In this document: piece by piece, positions 6,783 to 7,232 of the stretch
Layout of the letters: each line of letters starts with the position of its first letter
How positions within the stretch are numbered: position 1 is the first letter of the stretch
Assembly (NCBI GenBank): GCA_945927915.1
Contig: CAMEMX010000074.1
Location: 1-7,232 of the forward strand
Direction: 5' to 3'
DNA length: 7,232 bases
DNA from: an uncultured Clostridia bacterium
Lineage (GTDB): Bacteria > Bacillota > Clostridia > Oscillospirales > Oscillospiraceae
Made by a program: the position numbers and the translations under genes
Notes under the pieces: model-generated
Told to the model about the DNA's origin: nothing
The model's input: the letters and a program-made list of their open reading frames with translations, nothing else
Database searches by the model: none

Positions 6783-6806
6783 AAAAATGGCCGACTTATG
6801 CCGGCC
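6783..6806 (-). terminator. Terminator-like hairpin in the rpsJ leader (candidate attenuator)
   Basis: Read on the minus strand, GGCCGGC (6806-6800) pairs with GUCGGCC (6795-6789) across an AUAA loop: seven pairs with one G-U. An A and then five U follow at 6788-6783. This is the form of an intrinsic terminator. It lies about 165 nt after the inferred transcription start and about 110 nt before the rpsJ start codon, with no gene before it, so premature termination (attenuation) is the natural reading. The U run is short, so it may be partial or factor-assisted. Confidence 0.55.
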
Positions 6807-6817
6807 GTGCATTCATC

Positions 6818-6836
6818 CGCGGCGATATACGCCACG
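6818..6836 (-). promoter_or_regulatory. Seven-pair leader hairpin
   Basis: CGUGGCG (6836-6830) pairs with CGCCGCG (6824-6818), one pair being U-G, around a UAUAU loop. It stands 11 bases before the terminator-like stem and may be part of the same regulatory fold. Confidence 0.45.
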
Positions 6837-6942
6837 CACACGAATTGCCTCAGCCGCCCGATGACCGGACATACTCCGCAGAAGTTACCGCCTTACGGCG
6901 CAATCTCCTGCATCATCGCAGTTGCACGCGCAGACTATCCCC

Positions 6943-6974
6943 ACACGCGCCCCCATATTGTAATACACGCGCCC
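6943..6974. repeat. 10-bp direct repeat flanking the -10 box
   Basis: GGGCGCGTGT (minus strand) occurs at 6974-6965 within the promoter spacer and again at 6952-6943 at the inferred transcription start. The copies are 22 bp apart, about two helical turns, so they present to the same face of DNA. A regulator bound to both would cover the -10 box. A weaker related string follows near 6932-6922. No known operator is recognised. Confidence 0.55.
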
Positions 6975-6985
6975 GTGAATGTCAA
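6957..6985 (-). promoter_or_regulatory. Vegetative promoter of the S10 operon
   Basis: On the minus strand a perfect -35 box TTGACA (6985-6980) is followed, after exactly 17 bases, by the -10 box TACAAT (6962-6957), five of six matches to TATAAT. This is a strong sigma-A type promoter. Transcription should start about seven bases after the -10, in a G run near 6949-6951, so the first base is probably G. In Firmicutes, promoters of ribosomal genes that begin with G can follow the GTP level during the stringent response; applying that here is inference. Confidence 0.9.
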
Positions 6986-6988
6986 GCC

Positions 6989-7017
6989 TTTTTTTGTGAT
7001 TTTTCATAAATTTTTTT
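6989..7017 (-). promoter_or_regulatory. A/T-rich upstream (UP-like) element
   Basis: Directly upstream of the -35 box, the minus strand carries three A-rich tracts (seven A at 7017-7011, five A at 7004-7000 and seven A at 6995-6989). Such phased A/T tracts bind the alpha subunit C-terminal domain of RNA polymerase and boost strong promoters. The contrast with the GC-rich surroundings is marked. Confidence 0.65.
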
Positions 7018-7092
7018 GAGAAACTTTGTGGGAAACAGAGAAAAAGCGGAGCAGCGGTCTATGGACGAAGGGCTAAGAGTGAAAAACTATGG

Positions 7093-7110
7093 TGTTCGCT
7101 CCCGCGAACA
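7093..7110. repeat. Perfect 7-bp inverted repeat
   Basis: TGTTCGC and GCGAACA flank the loop TCCC. Read on the minus strand, five T follow after six bases, so it could be a weak terminator for transcription arriving from the right. It could equally be a DNA-binding site. It is not a Firmicute LexA box, which has GAAC on the left and GTTC on the right. Confidence 0.45.
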
Positions 7111-7141
7111 AAAAACAGCAGGGCGGGGGCAGGTCCCCGCC
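7110..7141 (-). terminator. GC-rich hairpin followed by T6, possible terminator
   Basis: On the minus strand GGCGGGG (7141-7135) pairs with CCCCGCC (7128-7122) around ACCTGC. Six T occur at 7115-7110, after a six-base gap that is longer than usual. It would stop transcription coming from the right before it reaches the S10 promoter. On the plus strand no T run follows. Confidence 0.4.
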
Positions 7142-7203
7142 GCAGCGTGTCAAAAGGCCAACGTCAGAAAATCGCAGAGTTTGCCGCGCGGCAGGGAAAA
7201 AGC

Positions 7204-7232
7204 ATGAATCGCTTTATTCTCGACGCGATCGC
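7204..7232 (+). CDS. Possible start of a divergent gene (partial, unrecognised)
   Basis: An ATG at 7204 opens MNRFILDAI and runs off the right edge; AGGG lies seven bases before it. Only nine complete codons are visible, so no family can be named. No convincing promoter for it was found upstream. On the opposite strand another frame is open from the edge to a TGA at 7152-7150, just before the terminator-like hairpin, and could instead be the end of a gene that reads in the same direction as the operon. The two readings exclude each other, and the window cannot decide between them. Confidence 0.2.

Larger units (their letters stand above)
6675..6950 (-). other. Long 5' leader of the S10 operon
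   Basis: About 275 nt lie between the inferred transcription start near 6950 and the rpsJ start codon. It holds no credible gene. It is rich in short hairpins: 6908-6921 (CUGC/GCAG), 6889-6900 (CGCC, GUAA loop, GGCG), 6818-6836 (seven pairs, UAUAU loop), 6789-6806 (terminator-like), 6748-6767 (AUACGC/GCGUAU) and 6699-6731 just before the ribosome binding site. Long structured leaders in ribosomal protein operons commonly serve autoregulation; in E. coli, L4 acts on the S10 leader. Whether this leader belongs to a known leader family was not testable here. Confidence 0.65.
7020..7203. other. Upstream region without a recognised gene
   Basis: Between the promoter's A/T tracts and the right edge there are two inverted repeats (7093-7110 and 7122-7141) and no credible coding frame. 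A 63-codon frame on the plus strand beginning with TTG at 7016 lacks a ribosome binding site and starts inside the promoter's A/T tract. The region does not show the end of tuf or fus, which often precede this operon. Confidence 0.5.

Noticed and set aside
6675..6812. In-frame upstream extension of rpsJ from an ATG at 6812
   Set aside because: The S10 family start and a strong AAGGAGG support 6674; the extension has no S10-like sequence and overlaps leader hairpins.
6814..6873. 19-codon frame MSGHRAAEAIRVRGVYRRG in the leader
   Set aside because: The only purine-rich string, GGAG, is one base from the ATG, too close to act, and the frame overlaps leader hairpins.
6894..6917. Seven-codon frame MMQEIAP in the rpsJ leader, a possible leader peptide
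   Set aside because: There is no ribosome binding site at a workable distance and no run of regulatory codons. A frame this short is expected by chance.
7093..7110. LexA (SOS) box
   Set aside because: The half sites are in the reverse order to the Firmicute LexA box, with GTTCG on the left and CGAAC on the right.
7016..7207. 63-codon plus-strand frame starting with TTG
   Set aside because: It starts inside the promoter A/T tract, has no ribosome binding site and crosses both inverted repeats; it shows no known motif.
1..7232. CRISPR array, tRNA, rRNA or insertion sequence
   Set aside because: No regularly spaced repeats, tRNA-like cloverleaf, rRNA sequence, transposase or terminal inverted repeats were seen; the window is almost filled by ribosomal protein genes.

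Overview
This window is the promoter-proximal part of a bacterial S10-spc ribosomal protein supercluster, read entirely from the minus strand. In transcription order (right to left) the genes are rpsJ (S10), rplC (L3), rplD (L4), rplW (L23), rplB (L2), rpsS (S19), rplV (L22), rpsC (S3), rplP (L16), rpmC (L29), rpsQ (S17), rplN (L14), rplX (L24), rplE (L5), and the first 32 codons of a zinc-type rpsN (S14), which runs off the left edge. All fourteen complete genes look intact. Almost every one has a strong AGGAGG-like ribosome binding site, and gaps are 30 nt or less, except for 121 nt between rpsJ and rplC.

Gene order, the short zinc-binding S14, AGGAGG ribosome binding sites and G/C-rich third codon positions suggest a moderately GC-rich Firmicute of class Clostridia, possibly Oscillospiraceae/Ruminococcaceae-like. 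This placement is an inference from protein character and was not tested by a search.

Region by region: 1-96 is the start of rpsN. 115-1360 holds rplE, rplX and rplN. 1377-3071 holds rpsQ, rpmC, rplP and rpsC. 3082-4559 holds rplV, rpsS and rplB. 4590-6244 holds rplW, rplD and rplC. 6245-6365 is a structured intergenic spacer. 6366-6674 is rpsJ. 6675 to about 6950 is a roughly 275-nt untranslated leader. 6957-6985 is a near-consensus vegetative promoter with an A/T-rich upstream element. 7020-7232 has two inverted repeats and an ambiguous partial reading frame at the right edge.

The proteins all go into the ribosome. S10, S19, S3, S17 and S14 belong to the 30S subunit; L3, L4, L23, L2, L22, L16, L29, L14, L24 and L5 belong to the 50S. 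Repeated fusion of stop codons with the next Shine-Dalgarno, plus start/stop overlaps, suggests translational coupling along the message.

I do not see a new multi-gene system here. The parts worth a second look are regulatory or tail-like: a terminator-like hairpin in the rpsJ leader (a candidate attenuator), a 10-bp direct repeat straddling the -10 box, overlapping alternative hairpins between rpsJ and rplC, an Arg-rich C-terminal tail on S3, and a tandemly duplicated 8-residue unit at the end of L3.
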